Part shown: positions 44,655 to 54,900 of the stretch, in pieces
Layout of the letters: each line of letters opens with the position of its first letter
Numbering within the stretch: position 1 is the stretch's first letter
Assembly: GCA_947591315.1 (NCBI GenBank)
Contig: CANQDD010000042.1
Coordinates: 110,482 to 174,481, forward strand
DNA: 64,000 nucleotides
Direction of reading: 5' to 3'
Source of the DNA: an uncultured Clostridia bacterium
GTDB lineage: Bacteria > Bacillota > Clostridia > UBA1381
The notes under the pieces: model-generated
What the model saw: only the letters and a program-made list of their open reading frames with translations
Databases searched by the model: none
Told to the model about the DNA's origin: nothing
Program-made: the position numbers and the translations under genes

Positions 44655-44905
44655 AGCCTCTCCTTGAGGAGAGGTGGCATCGCGAAGCGATGACGGAGAG
44701 GTGGCAATGAAACCTTAACAAGACCACCTCTCAGACGGCTCCGCCGCCAGCTCCCCTCAAGTGAACAACACGCTCTGCGTGTTGTAGGCGTATTGCGTAG
44801 CAACAAACGCCGTAACAAAGGGGAGCCTCGCGTAAAGCGGCTCACATAGAGGGACGGCATCCTCGATGTCCTATTTACGTAGGGGCGAACCGTGTTCGCC
44901 CGTTA
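44655..44905. repeat. repeat block A with nested insert, then D
   Basis: An A element (left arm 44656-44706, right arm from about 44723) whose final CTCAAGGGGAG palindrome is split by a 56-bp mini-element, followed by D-type hairpins (44848-44903, including GGGCGAAC/GTTCGCCC). Confidence 0.85.
44762..44817 (+). mobile_element. 56-bp double-hairpin mini-element with AAG duplication
   Basis: TGAACAACACGC...GCCGTAACA with two hairpins (ACACGC/GCGTGT and GGCGT.TTGCG/GCAACAAACGCC). Flanked by AAG at 44759-44761 and 44818-44820. Excision restores CCCCTCAAGGGGAGCC, the intact A-arm end. Confidence 0.8.
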
Positions 44906-44909
44906 AAGA

Positions 44910-44938
44910 TTGACATTAAATATAAAATGTGATATAAT
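44910..44938 (+). promoter_or_regulatory. consensus promoter of antisense RNA (locus 3)
   Basis: TTGACA (44910-44915), 17 bp, TATAAT (44933-44938): perfect sigma-A consensus upstream of a roughly 110-nt RNA. Confidence 0.85.
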
Positions 44939-44940
44939 TA

Positions 44941-45018
44941 TTATGCAAAAAGGTAGAGCGTTAAAACGAACGTTGCTGCCAACAGTGCGACAGTAATTTT
45001 TAATACGCTGTCTTTCAT
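44941..45018 (-). pseudogene. 25-residue hydrophobic peptide frame, likely silent toxin relic
   Basis: MKDSVLKITVALLAA and a further hydrophobic stretch; clearly related to the 27-residue peptide at 20062. No ribosome binding site or promoter is seen on its strand, and the antisense RNA's terminator hairpin lies directly in front of it. It may be a decayed toxin left with an active antitoxin RNA. Confidence 0.5.
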
Positions 45019-45057
45019 AGACAACGGAAAAAAAGACACTACGCGTGTCTTTTTTTT
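44945..45057 (+). ncRNA. small RNA antisense to a hydrophobic peptide frame (locus 3)
   Basis: About 110 nt, ending in GACACTACGCGTGTC plus TTTTTTTT (45035-45057). It covers nearly the whole 25-residue frame on the opposite strand. Its start, GGTAGAGCGTTAAAACG, resembles the start of the cassette 1 antisense RNA (GGCAGAGCGTAAAAACG). Confidence 0.65.
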
Positions 45058-45090
45058 GTGTAGTGGGCGGCTTCAAATTTCCAAAAACAC

Positions 45091-45119
45091 TTGAAATATC
45101 CCTTCGGATTTGCTATACT
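45091..45119 (+). promoter_or_regulatory. aroF-pheA promoter
   Basis: TTGAAA (45091-45096), 17 bp, TATACT (45114-45119); short leader with no room for a T-box or attenuator. Confidence 0.8.
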
Positions 45120-45154
45120 ATTTGTAATCACGAATACAAGGAAGGTAAAGAAAA

Positions 45155-46174
45155 ATGATCATCATAATGAAGGACAGCGCGTCGGCGAAGGAAATCAAGG
45201 ACGTTGAAAAAATACTTGAGGACTTCGGCTTCCAGACGCACCCGATATACGGCGAGGCGAAAACGGTTATCGGCGCGATAGGCGACAAGCGGCTTTTAAG
45301 CATGAACCAGATACTCACGATGGACGGCGTTGAAAACGTCGTGCCAATTATGAAGCCGTACAAGCTCGCGTCGAAGGAGCTTAAAAAAGAGCCGTCGGTT
45401 ATCGACGTAGGCAAGGGCGTTACCGTCGGCGGCAAAAAGCTCGCAGTATTCGCGGGACCGTGCGCGATCGAAAGTCAGGAGCAGTTTTCATTCGTCTCAA
45501 AACGCGTCAAGGAGAGCGGCGCGAATATTTTAAGGGGCGGCGCGTTTAAGCCGCGCTCGTCGCCGTACTCGTTCCAGGGACTTGAGGGCGACGGTCTGAA
45601 AATAATGTACAACAGCGGCAAGGAGCTCGGTATGCCTATCTGCACCGAGGTGCTTGACACGCGCGACGTTGAGCTTGTCGCGTCGTACGCCGATATTATA
45701 CAGATAGGCGCGCGCAATATGCAGAATTTTAAGCTTTTGCGCGAGGTCGGCAAATGTAAAAAGCCGATACTCCTAAAGCGCGGTCTCGCGTGTACGATGG
45801 AGGAATGGCTCATGGCTGCCGAGTATATCATGTCCGAGGGCAACGAGGACGTTATTCTGTGCGAGAGAGGCATAAGAACGTACGAGACGGCGACGCGCAA
45901 CACGTTTGACGTGAGCGCTATACCCGTGTCGAAGGAGCTTTCGCACCTTCCGATTATCGGTGATCCGTCGCACGCCACAGGCACGTACAAATACGTTCCG
46001 GCTGTCGCGAAAGCAGCGGTCGCGGCGGGCGCGGACGGTCTTATGATAGAGGTTCACAACTGCCCCGAAAAGGCTGCCTCGGACGGCGCGCAGTCGCTCA
46101 CGCCGGAGAAGTTCGACAAGCTCATGAAGGAGCTTGAGCCGATCGCGAAGGCTGTCGGCAGGGAGCTTCTGTAA
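45155..46174 (+). CDS. aroF: DAHP synthase (AroF/type I-beta)
   Basis: 339 residues. N-terminal ferredoxin-like regulatory domain (about 1-68) joined to a TIM barrel: AGPCAIESQEQ at about 95-105, KPRSSPYSFQGL near 130-141, IQIGARNMQNF at about 185-195, LLKRG near 207 and IGDPSHATG at about 268-276. First step of the shikimate pathway. The N-terminal domain mediates feedback by Phe/Tyr in Thermotoga-type enzymes. Stop overlaps pheA (TAATG). Confidence 0.95.
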   Translation: MIIIMKDSASAKEIKDVEKILEDFGFQTHPIYGEAKTVIGAIGDKRLLSMNQILTMDGVENVVPIMKPYKLASKELKKEPSVIDVGKGVTVGGKKLAVFAGPCAIESQEQFSFVSKRVKESGANILRGGAFKPRSSPYSFQGLEGDGLKIMYNSGKELGMPICTEVLDTRDVELVASYADIIQIGARNMQNFKLLREVGKCKKPILLKRGLACTMEEWLMAAEYIMSEGNEDVILCERGIRTYETATRNTFDVSAIPVSKELSHLPIIGDPSHATGTYKYVPAVAKAAVAAGADGLMIEVHNCPEKAASDGAQSLTPEKFDKLMKELEPIAKAVGRELL

Positions 46175-46986
46175 TGCTGGGCTATCTCGGGCCGTCGGGC
46201 ACGTTCTCACACCAAGCCGCGCTCGACAGGTCACAGGGCAAAGAGGAAATAAAGGAGTTCCCGACGATTTACTCGGTCATACTCGCCGTGAACGAGGGTA
46301 AGATCGACAGAGCGATCGTGCCTATCGAAAACTCGATTGACGGCAGTATCAACGCGACGCTCGATACGCTCGCGTTCGACGTGGACTTGTTCATAACGGG
46401 CGAGTACATTCTGCGCATAAGCGAGAATTTAATGGTGAAAAAGGGCGCGAAAAAAGAGGATATAAAGGTGATAACGTCGCACCCGCAGCCGATAGGTCAG
46501 TGCTCGCGGCTTTTGGCGCACGAGTTTGAGAATGTAAGCATCGAGTTCGCAAACTCCACCGCAGAGGCGGCAAAGCGCGTCAGGGACGGCGACGGCTCGG
46601 TCGCGTGCATCGCGTCTCCGTCAAGCGCGGAGCTGTACGGGCTCGACATTCTTTACCCCGACTGCGGCGACGATAAGAATAATTCGACGCGGTTTGTGAT
46701 AGTGGAGCGCGAGCCGAGCAAGAAGGTGACGAATCACGATAAGTCGTCGATCGTGTTCGCGCTCGACAATAAGTCGGGCAGCCTTTACAGGGCGCTGGAG
46801 CTGCTCGCGAAGGAGAAGATAAATATGACGAAAATCGAGTCGCGCCCGATGAAGGATAAGCTCGGCAAGTACGCGTTTTTCATCGACATCGACGGCAATA
46901 TCGACGACGCGGATATTTATTTCGCCCTCGATAAGGTGAAACAGAATACGTATTTTTATAAGTTTCTCGGCTCGTATGCGTATTAA
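46174..46986 (+). CDS. pheA: prephenate dehydratase
   Basis: 270 residues. Catalytic domain: LGPSGTFSHQAAL at about 4-16, PIENSIDGSINATLDTL near 49-65, and NNSTRFVIVE with the catalytic Thr-Arg-Phe at about 169-178. The C-terminal ACT domain (about 187-270) carries the Phe-binding GSLYRAL and ESRPMK segments, so feedback inhibition by phenylalanine is expected. Makes phenylpyruvate. Translationally coupled to aroF. Confidence 0.96.
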   Translation: MLGYLGPSGTFSHQAALDRSQGKEEIKEFPTIYSVILAVNEGKIDRAIVPIENSIDGSINATLDTLAFDVDLFITGEYILRISENLMVKKGAKKEDIKVITSHPQPIGQCSRLLAHEFENVSIEFANSTAEAAKRVRDGDGSVACIASPSSAELYGLDILYPDCGDDKNNSTRFVIVEREPSKKVTNHDKSSIVFALDNKSGSLYRALELLAKEKINMTKIESRPMKDKLGKYAFFIDIDGNIDDADIYFALDKVKQNTYFYKFLGSYAY

Positions 46987-47011
46987 AAAGACCCGTATGG
47001 GTCTTTTTTTT
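46985..47011 (+). terminator. pheA terminator
   Basis: AAAAAGACCC-GTAT-GGGTC followed by eight T. A near-identical copy recurs at 47533-47558. Confidence 0.9.
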
Positions 47012-47021
47012 GCGGGCAGCG

Positions 47022-47100
47022 GGCTGTCGGGGGCGCCAGCCCCTACGACGGCACTATCTATAAATAACGGGTGTAGGGGACGGCGCCCTCGACGTCCCGT
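47022..47100. repeat. D repeat element
   Basis: GGGCTGTCGGGGGCGCCAGC...GGGGACGGCGCCCTCGACGT pair with GTAGGGG cores; an inverted arrangement around a short AT-rich centre. Confidence 0.85.
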
Positions 47101-47126
47101 ATGGTTTGTGCTGATAAAAACAAGGA

Positions 47127-47155
47127 TTGACAAAATTATATATGAGTGATATAAT
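47127..47155 (+). promoter_or_regulatory. consensus promoter of antisense RNA (cassette 4)
   Basis: TTGACA (47127-47132), 17 bp, TATAAT (47150-47155). Confidence 0.85.
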
Positions 47156-47161
47156 AATATA

Positions 47162-47250
47162 TAGAAAAAGGCAAAACTCAAACGGTTATGCCCCAAAGTA
47201 AGGTTACAAAATAACCGCCAAGGGTGCAATATGGCGGTTATTTTGCTTTA
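47162..47250 (+). ncRNA. antisense RNA, putative type I antitoxin (cassette 4)
   Basis: About 85-90 nt. It ends near the CAAAATAACCGCC/GGCGGTTATTTTG stem (47207-47245), whose U-tract is weak. It abuts or overlaps the 3' end of the opposing peptide mRNA. Its start (47170-47193, GGCAAAACTC...GTTATGCCC) repeats the mRNA leader. Confidence 0.6.
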
Positions 47251-47359
47251 TATGACATTCTTCTCGAACAATATCATAATGATTATTATTGCGATAAGAA
47301 TTTTGAGAACAATTCTCAAAATGTTTTTTGTCATGTGCAAAAATGTGTTTACTTTTCAT
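47204..47359 (-). CDS. 51-codon leader frame overlapping the peptide gene
   Basis: ATG 47359 follows AAAGGAGGGAG at a good distance. The product is His/Asn-rich and hydrophilic (MKSKHIFAHDKKHFENC), unlike a normal protein, and runs through the whole peptide gene in another frame. Probably a regulatory leader, as mok is for hok. The ribosome binding site can pair with CTCCCTT about 45 nt upstream. Confidence 0.45.
   Translation of the reverse strand: MKSKHIFAHDKKHFENCSQNSYRNNNHYDIVREECHIKQNNRHIAPLAVIL
47248..47334 (-). CDS. 28-residue hydrophobic peptide, putative type I toxin (cassette 4)
   Basis: A basic start (MTKNILRIVLK) and one membrane helix (ILIAIIIIMILF), ending EKNVI. No ribosome binding site directly before ATG 47334. 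It overlaps, one frame off, a longer frame that begins 25 nt upstream with a strong site, so it may be reached by coupling or internal initiation. The mRNA promoter is at 47482-47510. Confidence 0.6.
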   Translation of the reverse strand: MTKNILRIVLKILIAIIIIMILFEKNVI

Positions 47360-47481
47360 AAACACTCCCTCCTTTCTCAAATACTCGGCGTAAAGCCTGC
47401 AATATATTAAGTAAGGGAGGGCATAACCGCCGGTGTAATCACCGAAGAGTTTTGCCTTTACGGATTTTATCCGCAGTTGTC

Positions 47482-47510
47482 AGTGTATCATATATGTTGA
47501 AAATTGTCTA
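47482..47510 (-). promoter_or_regulatory. promoter of peptide mRNA (cassette 4)
   Basis: Minus-strand TAGACA (47505-47510), 17 bp, TACACT (47482-47487). The leader is about 120 nt and structured. Confidence 0.6.
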
Positions 47511-47532
47511 TAATTGTAAATGAAACGTAATT

Positions 47533-47558
47533 AAAAAGACCCGTATGGGTCTTTTTTT
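47533..47558 (+). terminator. second copy of the pheA-type terminator
   Basis: Same hairpin and flank as 46985-47011 (ATTAAAAAGACCC...GCGGGC), seven T instead of eight. No + strand gene ends just upstream, so it looks like a duplication. Confidence 0.8.
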
Positions 47559-47820
47559 GCGGGCGAACACGGTTCGCCCCTACGGAGGGCGGGCGGGAGC
47601 ATCGCGTGAGCCTCTCCTTGAGGAGAGGTGGCATCGCGTAGCGATGACGGAGAGGTGGCAATATGTATTTATTTTAAGAAACCACCTCTCAGTCGGCTAC
47701 GCCGACAGCTCCCCTCAAGGGGAGCCACACGCCGCGCGTGTGGTAGGCGTGTTGCAAAGCAACAAACGCCGTAGTAAGGGGAGCCTTTCGTAGGGGCGAC
47801 CCTTGCGGTCGCCCGTATAA
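47559..47820. repeat. repeat block D, A and nested insert before rpoB
   Basis: A D hairpin (47559-47583), an A element (47609-47726, inner stem TCGGC-TAC-GCCGA), a double-hairpin insert (47727-47775) flanked by exact AAGGGGAGCC copies (47717-47726, 47776-47785), and a D hairpin (47791-47816). Confidence 0.85.
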
Positions 47821-47879
47821 TTCGCCCGTACATTTCACAAAAAATTCCCCTCAAAAACCAAAAAATTCCCGAATTGCTC

Positions 47880-47908
47880 TTGACAAAACGTGGAATTTGT
47901 GATAATAT
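47880..47908 (+). promoter_or_regulatory. rpoBC promoter
   Basis: TTGACA (47880-47885), 17 bp, TAATAT (47903-47908). A 5' UTR of about 165 nt follows, with a CCCCGAATTTCGGGG hairpin at about 48003-48017. No rplJ/rplL genes precede rpoB here. Confidence 0.8.
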
Positions 47909-48082
47909 AATAAACTGTACTCTAGGCTTAAAATTGGGGTACTATCCGATAAATTTCATATTATCATTGTATGCAGTATACCACACTTCTATACAAAATG
48001 CAACCCCGAATTTCGGGGAAATGAAAATATGGAACGGAAAACAGAAAAGCACAACATATTTATGATGAGGTGATTTAACAAA

Positions 48083-51000
48083 ATGGTTCATGAGGTAAAA
48101 GAGGGAAAAAATGTACGTCTGAGCTATTCCAAGATCAAAGAGGTTCTTGAAATGCCCAACCTTATAGAGGTACAGAAGGATTCCTACAAATGGTTCCTTG
48201 AAGAAGGACTCAAGGAAGTGTTCCACGACATCTCCCCTATCACTGACCACGCCGGAAAGCTCGTTCTGGAGTTTTTTGACTACAGGCTCGACTATGAGCC
48301 GAAGTACAGCGTCGAGGAATGTAAGGAGCGCGACGCGAAATACTCGTCTCCCCTCAGAGTGAGCGTAAGGCTCATCAACACCGAGACGGGCGAAATCAAG
48401 GAACAGGAAATATTCATGGGCGACTTCCCGCTTATGACGGAGCAGGGTACGTTCATCATAAACGGCGCGGAGCGCGTTATCGTAAGCCAGCTTACGCGTT
48501 CGCCCGGTATCTATTACGAATACGAGCGCGACAAGACGGGTAAGCCGCTCTACAAGTCGACCGTTATTCCGTACCGCGGCGCGTGGCTCGAATACGAGAC
48601 CGACTCGAACGACGTTTTCTCCGTTAGAATCGACCGCACGAGAAAGCTTCCCGTGACCGTTCTTTTGAGGGCTATGGGTCTCGGCACAAACGCGCAGATC
48701 ACGGAAATGTTCGGAGAGGATCCGAGACTTACCGCGACGTTTGAAAAGGATCCCGCCGATTCGATAGAGGAGGGCTTGCTCGAAATTTACAAGCGTCTCC
48801 GTCCCGGCGAACCGCTTAACGTGGAAAACGCAGAATCACTCATTATGAATATGTTCTTCGACCCGAAGCGATATGATCTCGCGAAGGTCGGAAGATATAA
48901 ATTTAATAAAAAGCTCGCGCTGTCCGGCAGAATAAAGGGCAGAACGCTTGCCGAGCCGGTAGCTAACCCGTACACGGGCGAGATTATCTTTGACGCCGGC
49001 ACGGAAATCAACGCCGAAATCGCGGAAAAGATTGAGCGCGCCGGCGTTAATATGGTAGAGGTTTACGCCGAGGGCAAAAAGGTAAGAGTTTTCTCCAATA
49101 ATATGGTATACCTCGACGAGTATGTGAAGTGCGACATCAGCAGCTTCCCCGTTGATAAGGTGCGCAAGGAAGTCATTGATGAAATTGTCGCGGAGGGCGG
49201 CACGGACGAGGAGCTTTACGAGAAGATCTGGGCAAGAGTTGACGACCTCGCGCCGAAGCATATACTGCGCGACGATATGTACGCGTCGGTAAACTACTGC
49301 TTAAACCTCGCGGACGGTCTCGGCAACGTGGACGACATCGACCACCTCGGCAACAGACGCGTTCGCTGCGTCGGCGAGCTTTTGCAGAACCAGTTCCGTA
49401 TCGGTCTTTCGAGAATGGAAAGAACGGTAAGAGAGAGAATGTCGACGCAGGAGCTTGAGATAATAACTCCGACGTCGCTCATAAATATAAGACCCATTAT
49501 CGCGACGATAAACGAGTTCTTCGGCTCGTCGCAGCTGTCGCAGTTCATGGATCAGCCCAACCCCTTAGCGGAGGTAAGACACAAGAGAAGAATTTCCGCT
49601 TTGGGCCCCGGCGGTCTGTCGCGTGAGAGAGCGGGATTTGAAGTCCGCGACGTACACTATTCGCACTACGGCAGAATGTGTCCGATAGAAACGCCTGAAG
49701 GCCCGAACATCGGTCTTATCACATCGCTTGCGACGTTCGCGAAAATTGACAAGTACGGCTTTATCGAAGCGCCGTACCGCAAGGTCGACAAGGAAAAGAA
49801 TATAGTAACCGACGAGATAGTATACATGGCGGCGGACACCGAGGACGAGTACATCGTCGCGCAGGCGAACGAGCCGCTCGACGACGAGGGTCACTTCCTC
49901 GACAAGAAGGTTTCGGCGCGTTACCGTGACGAGATTTTAGAGGTCTCGCCCGACAGAATAGATTACATGGACGTTTCGCCGCGTCAGCTCGTATCGGTCG
50001 TAACGGCTTGTATACCGTTCCTCGAAAACGACGACGCGAACCGCGCGCTCATGGGCTCGAACATGCAGTGCCAGGCGGTGCCGCTTCTTACGACGGATTC
50101 GCCTATTGTCGGCACGGGTATCGAGCATAAGATTGCGAAGGATTCGGGCAGCGCGGTTCTCGCGAAGGAGGACGGCGTTGTTGAAAAGGTCGCGTCCGAC
50201 GTTATCGTTGTACGCGGCGACAGCGGCATAAAGCACACGCACGAGCTTATCAAGTTCGCGCGCAGCAACCAGAGCTGCTGCATTAACCAGCGTCCTATCG
50301 TAAAAGCGGGCGAAAGAGTAAAGAAAAACGATATTATCGCCGACGGTCCGGCTATGGACAACGGAGAGCTCGCGCTCGGTAAGAATATTCTTATCGGTTT
50401 CATGACGTGGGAGGGCTACAACTACGAGGACGCCGTATTGATAAGCGAGGAGCTTGTTAAAAACGACGTGTTCACTTCCATTCACATGGAGGAATACGAG
50501 TGTGAGGCGCGCGACACGAAGCTGGGCCCCGAGGAAATTACGAGAGATATTCCGAACGTTTCAGAGGACAGCTTAAAGGATCTCGACGACCGCGGCATTA
50601 TCCGCGTCGGCGCGGAGGTTCACGCGGGCGATATACTCGTCGGCAAGGTTACGCCGAAGGGCGAGACGGAGCTTACGGCGGAGGAAAGACTTTTGAGAGC
50701 CATTTTCGGCGAGAAGGCGAGAGAGGTAAGAGACACCTCGCTCCGCGTTCCGCACGGAGAGCAGGGCATTATCATATCGGTAAACAAATTCACGCGCGAC
50801 AACGGCGACGAGCTTTCACCTGGCGTAAACGAGGTCGTTCGCTGCATAATCGCTCAAAAGCGTAAGATTTCGGTCGGCGATAAGATGGCGGGCCGCCACG
50901 GTAACAAGGGCGTTGTTTCGAGAGTGCTTCCGCAGGAGGATATGCCGTTTTTGGAGGACGGTACACCGCTGCAGATAGTGCTGAACCCGTTGGGCGTTCC

Positions 51001-51874
51001 GTCGCGTATGAATATAGGACAGGTGCTCGAGATGCACCTCGGCTACGCGTACAGATGCCTCAGCCTTAAAACGCGCGAAGAACTTGAAAACATCATGATA
51101 GACGACAACTTCAAGAAGTGCTTCATAGACGCGAAGGAAAAATCGCGCGACGGACATTTCGTAAAGCTTGAAACGCCGGTATTCGACGGCGCGGAGGACG
51201 AGGATATTAAGATGGCGTTCGCGGAAGCGGGCTTAAGTCCCGACTTCAAATCGGTCGTTTACGACGGACGCACGGGCGAGAAATTCGACAACCCCGTAAC
51301 GGTCGGCATCATGTATTACCTTAAGCTACACCACCTTGTTGACGATAAGATACACGCGCGTTCGACAGGCCCGTACTCGCTCGTTACGCAGCAGCCCTTG
51401 GGCGGTAAAGCCCAGTTCGGCGGACAGCGTTTCGGCGAAATGGAGGTTTGGGCGCTCGAGGCTTACGGCGCGGCTTACACGCTGCAGGAAATACTGACCG
51501 TTAAGTCGGACGATATTGTCGGACGTGTTAAGACCTACGAGGCTATTGTAAAGGGAGAAAATATACCGAAGTCCGGTATACCGGAATCCTTCAAGGTAAT
51601 GGTCAAGGAGCTGCAGTCGCTCGCGCTCGATATAAGAATCTTGAACCACAACATGGAGGAGGTCGACCTTGACGCGTCGTTCGAGGACGACGACGAGGGC
51701 GGCTACAGCGAGGAAATGATGGAAACCATGTCCGAGGGCGACGGCATTTCGGACGATTTCGACGAGGATGACCTCGACGATGCAGGTATGGTAATGGACG
51801 ACGATTACAACAGTGACGATGATTATGATGAGGATTTTGACGACGAGACGTTTGACGATGAGGACGACTTTTAA
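48083..51874 (+). CDS. rpoB: RNA polymerase beta subunit
   Basis: 1,263 residues. Rifampicin-site region [24 protein letters not shown] at about 472-495, then [39 protein letters not shown]. The catalytic-region motif [11 protein letters not shown] is near 934-944, and [24 protein letters not shown] near 1109-1132. The last 65 residues are an unusually acidic Asp/Glu tail. The ATG follows GATGAGGTGATTT. Confidence 0.98.
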   Translation: MVHEVKEGKNVRLSYSKIKEVLEMPNLIEVQKDSYKWFLEEGLKEVFHDISPITDHAGKLVLEFFDYRLDYEPKYSVEECKERDAKYSSPLRVSVRLINTETGEIKEQEIFMGDFPLMTEQGTFIINGAERVIVSQLTRSPGIYYEYERDKTGKPLYKSTVIPYRGAWLEYETDSNDVFSVRIDRTRKLPVTVLLRAMGLGTNAQITEMFGEDPRLTATFEKDPADSIEEGLLEIYKRLRPGEPLNVENAESLIMNMFFDPKRYDLAKVGRYKFNKKLALSGRIKGRTLAEPVANPYTGEIIFDAGTEINAEIAEKIERAGVNMVEVYAEGKKVRVFSNNMVYLDEYVKCDISSFPVDKVRKEVIDEIVAEGGTDEELYEKIWARVDDLAPKHILRDDMYASVNYCLNLADGLGNVDDIDHLGNRRVRCVGELLQNQFRIGLSRMERTVRERMSTQELEIITPTSLINIRPIIATINEFFGSSQLSQFMDQPNPLAEVRHKRRISALGPGGLSRERAGFEVRDVHYSHYGRMCPIETPEGPNIGLITSLATFAKIDKYGFIEAPYRKVDKEKNIVTDEIVYMAADTEDEYIVAQANEPLDDEGHFLDKKVSARYRDEILEVSPDRIDYMDVSPRQLVSVVTACIPFLENDDANRALMGSNMQCQAVPLLTTDSPIVGTGIEHKIAKDSGSAVLAKEDGVVEKVASDVIVVRGDSGIKHTHELIKFARSNQSCCINQRPIVKAGERVKKNDIIADGPAMDNGELALGKNILIGFMTWEGYNYEDAVLISEELVKNDVFTSIHMEEYECEARDTKLGPEEITRDIPNVSEDSLKDLDDRGIIRVGAEVHAGDILVGKVTPKGETELTAEERLLRAIFGEKAREVRDTSLRVPHGEQGIIISVNKFTRDNGDELSPGVNEVVRCIIAQKRKISVGDKMAGRHGNKGVVSRVLPQEDMPFLEDGTPLQIVLNPLGVPSRMNIGQVLEMHLGYAYRCLSLKTREELENIMIDDNFKKCFIDAKEKSRDGHFVKLETPVFDGAEDEDIKMAFAEAGLSPDFKSVVYDGRTGEKFDNPVTVGIMYYLKLHHLVDDKIHARSTGPYSLVTQQPLGGKAQFGGQRFGEMEVWALEAYGAAYTLQEILTVKSDDIVGRVKTYEAIVKGENIPKSGIPESFKVMVKELQSLALDIRILNHNMEEVDLDASFEDDDEGGYSEEMMETMSEGDGISDDFDEDDLDDAGMVMDDDYNSDDDYDEDFDDETFDDEDDF

Positions 51875-51932
51875 TTCTTAATCCAATCGGTAATTGTAGC
51901 GGAATTGTTTAATAGACTATGGAGGTTTTTAA

Positions 51933-54900
51933 ATGTTGGAATTTAACAGCTTTGAAGCAATAAAAATCGGCTTGGCTTCTCCCGAGACAATTTTAAGCTG
52001 GTCGCACGGCGAGGTCTTAAAGCCCGAAACCATAAATTACCGTACCTTGAAGCCGGAAAAAGACGGTCTGTTCTGCGAAAAGATTTTCGGTCCGACAAAG
52101 GACTGGGAATGTCACTGCGGAAAGTACAAGAAAATACGCTTTAAGGGTAAGATCTGCGAGCGCTGCGGCGTTGAGGTAACAAAGGCGAAGGTAAGGCGCG
52201 AGAGAATGGGACACATCGAGCTCGCGACTCCCGTTTCGCATATCTGGTACTTCAAGGGCGTTCCGTCATCGATGGGACTTATCATCGACATTTCGCCCAG
52301 ACAGCTTGAAAAGGTATTGTACTTCGCGTCGTATATCGTTACCGATCCGGGCGACACAGGTCTTATGCAGAACCAGATACTGTCCGAGGCGGAGTACCGC
52401 GACGCGCTCGAAAAGTACGGCAACAAGTTTGTCGCGGGCATGGGCGCGGAGGCGATAAAGACGCTGCTTGAAAGAATAGACCTTGACGAGCTGAGCGCCG
52501 AGCTTAAGGCGGAGCTCGAAGCGGCGCAGGGACAGAAAAAGGCGAGAATTATAAAGCGTCTTGAGATAGTTGAGTCGTTCAGACTGTCGGGCAACCGTCC
52601 CGAATGGATGATACTGACGGTCGTTCCGGTAATACCGCCGGAGCTTCGCCCGATGGTACAGCTTGACGGCGGACGTTTCGCGACGTCTGACCTCAATGAC
52701 CTTTACAGACGCGTAATAAACAGAAACAACAGATTAAAGAGACTTTTGGAGCTCGGCGCGCCGGACATCATTATCCGCAACGAGAAGCGTATGCTCCAGG
52801 AGGCTGTCGACGCGCTCATAAACAACGGCAGACGCGGCAGAACCGTAACGGGCCCCGGAAACAGACCGCTCAAATCCCTTTCGGATATGTTAAAGGGTAA
52901 GCAAGGACGTTTCCGCCAGAACCTGCTCGGTAAGAGAGTTGACTATTCGGGACGAAGCGTTATCGTCGTGGGCCCCGAAATGAAGATATATCAGTGCGGA
53001 CTGCCGAAGGAAATGGCTATTGAGCTGTTTAAGCCGTTCGTAATGAAGGAGCTTGTGTCGCGCGGTCTCGCGCATAATATAAAAAGCGCGAAGCGCATGG
53101 TTGAGCGTACAAGACCGGAGGTTTGGGACGTTTTGGAGGACGTTATAAAGGAGCACCCCGTGCTTCTTAACCGTGCTCCTACGCTGCACAGACTGGGTAT
53201 TCAGGCGTTTGAGCCGAGACTTGTCGAGGGACACGCCTTAAAGCTCCACCCGCTCGTATGTACGGCGTACAACGCCGACTTCGACGGCGACCAGATGGCT
53301 ATCCACGTGCCGCTCTCTCCCGAAGCGCAGGCGGAGGCGCGTTTCCTGATGCTCAGCGCGAACAACCTTCTAAAGCCGCAGGACGGTCACCCCGTAACCG
53401 TGCCGACGCAGGATATGATCCTCGGCTCGTACTACCTGACGCTTCAGAAGGAGCATTACGACAGAATTATAAACTCCGTGCTTGACGACGAGATAAAGCT
53501 CGGCTTGCTCGAAGAAAATCTTGCCGCGCTTGACAGCGAGGAAAACCTCGTGTTCTACGACAGCGAAGCGCCGGTAAAGAGCTTCACGTCGCTTAAAAAA
53601 GCGCTCGAATACGTGCGCGACCTGCCGGAGGTCATGAAGAACGAAACCGAAATTCACGCGAACCCTATCACGCTCGCGTTCAAGGAAAAAACGGTTCAGA
53701 TTTCATTAAAGAAGCTTATCGGCGAGTGCAAGAAGCTCGTTATAAAGAAATATCAATCGCCCGACGAGGCGCTGCTTGCGTACGACAACGGCTGCTGCAC
53801 GCTCCACGAGAGAATACTCGTCGAGAGAACGGGCGAAGTCAACGGCGAGATGAAGTCGAAGCTTATCCCGACGACGGTCGGCAGAATCATCTTCAACAAC
53901 AATATACCCCAGAAAATGGGATATATCGACCGCAGCGATCCCGAACACGCGCTCGACTTTGAGGTCGATTTCATCGTCGGCAAGAGTCAGCTTGAAAAGC
54001 TTATCGACCGCTGCATAAGAGTGTGCGGAACGTCGAGAACGGCTGAGGTACTCGATAAGATTAAAGCTACGGGCTACAAGTATTCGACGCAGGGCGCGAT
54101 AACGGTCGCGGTGTCGGATATCGAGGTGCCGGAGCAGAAGCAGGAAATACTGCAGAACGCCGAAAAAGAGGTTGAGTTCATTCTTCAGAAGTACATGATG
54201 GGTGAGCTTACGAACGACGAGCGTTACCAGCAGACAATAAAGATTTGGTCGCAGGCGTCGGGCGACGTTACGAACGCCATGATGGAGCACCTCGGCGAGT
54301 TCAACCCGATATTCATGATGGCTGATTCCGGCGCGCGAGGCAGCGTTAACCAGATCCGTCAGCTTGCCGCGATGCGCGGACTTATGGCTGATACACAGGG
54401 ACGTACGGTTGAAATTCCTATCCGCGCGAACTTCCGTGAAGGTCTTAACGTGCTCGAATACTTCATTTCGTCGCACGGCGCGAGAAAAGGTCTTACCGAT
54501 ACGGCGCTCCGTACGGCAGACTCAGGTTATCTGACGCGCCGTCTCGTGGACGTATCGCAGAATGTTATTATCCGCGAGGTTGACTGCGGCACGACCGAGG
54601 GCGAGTGGGTGTCCGAGATTACGGACGGTAAGGAAAGCATTGAGCCGCTGTACGACAGAATTGTAGGACGTACCGCGCTTGAGGACGTGAAGCACCCCGA
54701 AACGGGCGAAATACTCATTCATTCCGGCGAGCTTATCTCCGACGACGACGCGAGAGCCGTTATAAATGCGGGTATCACGAAGGTTTATATCAGAACCGTT
54801 CTCACCTGCCGCAGCAAGACGGGTATCTGCGCGAAGTGCTACGGCACGAACCTTGCTACGGGCGATCTCGTAAACGTCGGTGAAGCAGTCGGCATTATCG

